Positions 61,600-64,000 of a stretch of 64,000 nucleotides of DNA are shown here, one piece after another (positions within the stretch are counted from its first letter, which is position 1; each line of letters opens with the position of its first letter). Both the position numbers and the translations under genes were made by a program. The stretch comes from Chrysopilus asiliformis (lineage: Eukaryota; Arthropoda; Insecta; Diptera; Rhagionidae), in assembly GCA_964034945.1 (NCBI GenBank), contig OZ035961.1:63905244-63969243 (forward strand). The letters run 5' to 3'. A model generated the notes under the pieces. The model ran no database searches and had not been told where the DNA came from. It worked only from the letters and a program-made list of their open reading frames with translations.

Positions 61600-63110
61600 A
61601 TATTATACGCCTAATCTTTCTAATTTAAATAATAGCACCTCATGAGAAAGTTTGTCAAAAGCCTTGCTGAAGTCTGTATAAATACAGTCAACCTGTATTC
61701 CATTGAATTAATGCAAAAATGTGTAAATTCAACAAATATTGTGGTAGTTGACCTACCCTTCACGAAGCCATGCTGTTTCTCAGATAATATGGACTTACAT
61801 TGGAATGACACGAATTTTGCAACGATAGATTCAAATACTTTTGAAATGGGTCCTAATTTTGCAATCGGTCGGTAGTTCCTTTTTTGTGAACCGGAGACAC
61901 AAAATAAAATTTCCACAATGATGGAAAAACACTGGACGTTAGTGACAAATTGAATAAATAAGTTAGTGGTTCGACAAGGGATGAACAACACTTGACAAGA
62001 AAGCCAGGAGGAATACCATCAGGACTGGCAGAAAAGTCTTCATCTAATCCACATAAACAATCTGAGATATCTAAAGTACTGATCTTAAAACTACCAATGT
62101 GAGTACTCTAAATACCATTAAAATAGCTATAATCTATATTAAAGGTATTAGTAGTAAAAACACTACTGAAAAAATCTTTAAACATATTAGATATCCCAGA
62201 TGGGTTATCGCTAGATGAACCGTTATAAGTTACACAAGATACATTTAGGTTACTCTTACGCTTGCTGTTTATGAAGTTCCAAAATTCGTTAGGTTTATTT
62301 TTTATATCAGTCTTGATTTTGTCAAGATACTGAGAATATAAAATTTTGGAAAAGGTATTGTATAATTTACGGAGGTCTGAGTAGACCTCATAGTCACTGT
62401 CAAGATTAGAACTCTTAAATATATGCCAAGCAGAATTGCGACGATTCCGCAACTCACGAATGTGTGCATCGTACCAGTAAGGAGCAAAGAATCCACGTTT
62501 TCTCCTAACTTTAACTAGTGGAACATGCAGAGAAATTGCTTCGAATAAAATTTTGTAAAATTTTTCTGCCGATGAGTTCACGTCAGGATCATTATAAACC
62601 AACTCAGCCCAATTAACGTTTTGCAGATATTCATTTAATTTACATACAAAAGTCAGCAATTTTAAAATTATAAGTGAAGTCTGTAATATCCAAGTCATGC
62701 GACGTGAAGAAAACGGAATTTAGCTCAATTAGTATTGCGTGATGATTGGGTACTTCCATTAACAGGACGGCATCTGGTTTTTCAATACTAGGGAACGAGG
62801 GACAAGTTGTACAGGTCAGATCAAAAGTTCTTTGGCGATAATTAGAGATTGAGTTGACCTGCATTAACCCATCCGCTGACAAACTGTCAACTACTGTTAC
62901 CTCCGCTCCACTTATGGGGCAACTCGTAAAAAATTCCTCGTCATCTGATGGCGTCCATCTAAGATTGGGAAGGTTGAAATCACCTAGTATTAGGATTTCA
63001 TCAACTGATGAGCAAACTTCGACCGCTGGTTGAATCGCCATCACAAACTTTTCATATGTAGCCAAGGGACTGCTAGGAACTATGTATGTGACTATAATAT
63101 AGATTTATTT
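61600..63110 (-). pseudogene. LINE ORF2: endonuclease C-terminus, linker and RT fingers
   Basis: Minus strand. From about 63065 the endonuclease part holds ILGDFNLPNLRW near 62990. A shifted frame from 62698 carries the linker (KRGFFAPYWYDAHIRELRNR, PNEFWNFINSKRKSN) to 62108. RT begins near 61905 (NYRPIAKLGPISKVFE), with EKQHGFVKGRSTT near 61795. Coding is lost after about 61625, where the shifted sequence still suggests a SKAF-type block. The catalytic Asp blocks of the palm are absent. Frameshifts near 61960 and 62660 break the frame. The wording fits a CR1/Jockey-type LINE. Loss of the 3' side is unusual for a LINE and implies later deletion. Confidence 0.78.
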
Positions 63111-63659
63111 TTGATCCGAGAGATATACATGTGCATAGAATTTCAAAATCATCAGATGGCAAGCTGAATTCAACACATTTAAATTTAGAGCAAACAGCTA
63201 TTAACACTCCACCAACCATTTCATACGATCACGGTGGTAAATCACGGTGGTAAATCAGAAAATTATGATCGAAAAGCTCAGCGTCATTAATACCTGCATG
63301 TAGCCAGTTTTCAGTTAAACAAATAACATCAAAGGAACAATCAAGAGTGCTTAGCCGAAAATCGTTTGTCTTTGTTCGTACTCCATTTACATTCTGATAA
63401 CAAATTTTTAATGCTTTCTCCTCATATTTGGTTTTCGACGGGTTAGCCGAAAATTTTAATTTCGTATAGGTTGAAATTCCTTAATTAAGGTGTCATTAGG
63501 CCAAACCGCAGTATTAAGTAGGGTAAGAAAACATTTCTTAGGTACTACAAACTTAAAAGAAGAACACCGAAATGTGCCAGACATTCTACGACGAGATGAC
63601 AAATCAAAACATTTGACGTCACAACAGTCAACCTCAGAGATCAGTTGTTTCGATAAGAT
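63111..63659 (-). other. Decayed start of the LINE endonuclease
   Basis: Between ORF1 and the readable endonuclease the minus strand holds broken pieces such as GGVLIAVCSKFKCVEF and SLPSDDFEIL, consistent with the endonuclease N-terminus. CGTGGTAAATCA is doubled at about 63231-63254. No long frame survives. Confidence 0.5.
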
Positions 63660-64000
63660 CTACTGACAAACATCAGTTGCATTTGTATTAACTGCAAGAT
63701 TCGAAATAAAAATGCTTTTCTGTCTTTTCGATTCACTAACATTTAGAACTGGAGCAGAATCAACAGCTGATACCGACGATAATGTTATTGGTTGGTAGGT
63801 ATTACTCTGGTAGTCGCTTCTAGCTTTGACGTCACAGGACGACGATAACATTTCAATTAGCGGGTTTTCTACCGTTGTTGGAGTTGCACTGCACAAATTG
63901 GTCAAGTCACAACTGTAAGGTCGATGAACTACGTCAAGTGGAGAAATGATCTTATTTACCGCCAATTGACTATGAACCGAGTTGATTCGATTCTCTAAAT
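63660..64000 (-). pseudogene. LINE ORF1 C-terminal part
   Basis: 101 codons from 63965 on the minus strand. It is Ser/Thr-rich at first, then KSIFISNLAVNTNATDVCQ, which resembles the start of the RNA-binding part of ORF1 proteins (xIFVSxLxxxTTxxD) in CR1/Jockey-like elements. It ends with a stop at 63660. It lies upstream of ORF2 in the right order, so both belong to one LINE whose 5' end is beyond the window. Confidence 0.5.

Noticed and set aside
1..64000. Host protein-coding exons, tRNA or rRNA genes
   Set aside because: I scanned for conserved non-transposon domains, tRNA-like cloverleaf boxes and rRNA blocks and saw none I could support; small exons could still be missed without alignment tools.

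Overview
This window looks like transposon-dense, AT-rich intergenic DNA from an arthropod, most likely an insect. I see no host gene, tRNA or rRNA that I can support. The mix of elements points to an insect: Gypsy-type LTR retrotransposons, LINEs of the Jockey/CR1 and R1/LOA types, Penelope-like elements, piggyBac, a DD37E mariner, hAT, pogo, Helitron and Helentron elements. A GTCY-rich interspersed repeat resembles the dipteran mini-me/DINE type, so a fly is plausible but unproven.

Region 1 (1-10.27 kb) is a nest. A minus-strand LTR retrotransposon (LTR-A) has its 5' LTR split by a plus-strand Gypsy-like element (LTR-B, 1430-9910, 4-bp target duplication). LTR-B is itself interrupted by a hAT element, a GTCY repeat, a hAT-type MITE and a DD37E mariner that sits two bases inside the end of its 3' LTR. 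Region 2 (10.84-22.9 kb) holds a piggyBac element with exact TTAA ends. The 3' part of it, with a LINE reverse-transcriptase fragment, was duplicated in tandem (unit about 1.97 kb). Three nearly identical Penelope-like elements (PLE-A) then inserted into the second copy, the first two head to head. PLE-A2 and A3 carry a convincing hammerhead-ribozyme motif. Region 3 (22.9-28 kb) has a foldback with about 1-kb arms around a captured coding fragment, plus two small inverted-repeat elements. Region 4 (28-33.5 kb) is a pile of decayed LINEs on both strands, with Helitron-like end motifs near both edges. Region 5 (33.5-46 kb) holds two satellite families (about 120 and 88 bp), a pogo-like element with a MITE and a hAT nested inside it, a second hAT copy, and a cluster of GTCY repeats in direct, inverted and composite form.

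Region 6 (46.6-51.3 kb) is a second Penelope family (PLE-B): two 700-codon ORFs head to head in an inverted dimer with 13-bp target duplications, inserted into a palindromic MITE. Region 7 (51.3-58.4 kb) contains the best-preserved gene of the window, a 2024-codon Helentron protein (Rep, helicase, C-terminal endonuclease) with an N-terminal array of 21-residue repeats. Region 8 (58.4-64 kb) has more GTCY repeats and satellite, a 10-bp minisatellite, a Helitron helicase tail split by a MITE, a pogo-type MITE, and a minus-strand two-ORF LINE that runs off the window.

The genes do not form a pathway; each set of domains serves the mobility of its own element. Target duplications and continuous reading frames across insertion points allow the order of events to be read. 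LTR-A and LTR-B are old and decayed. The PLE-A, PLE-B and piggyBac duplication events are very recent, because their copies are almost identical.
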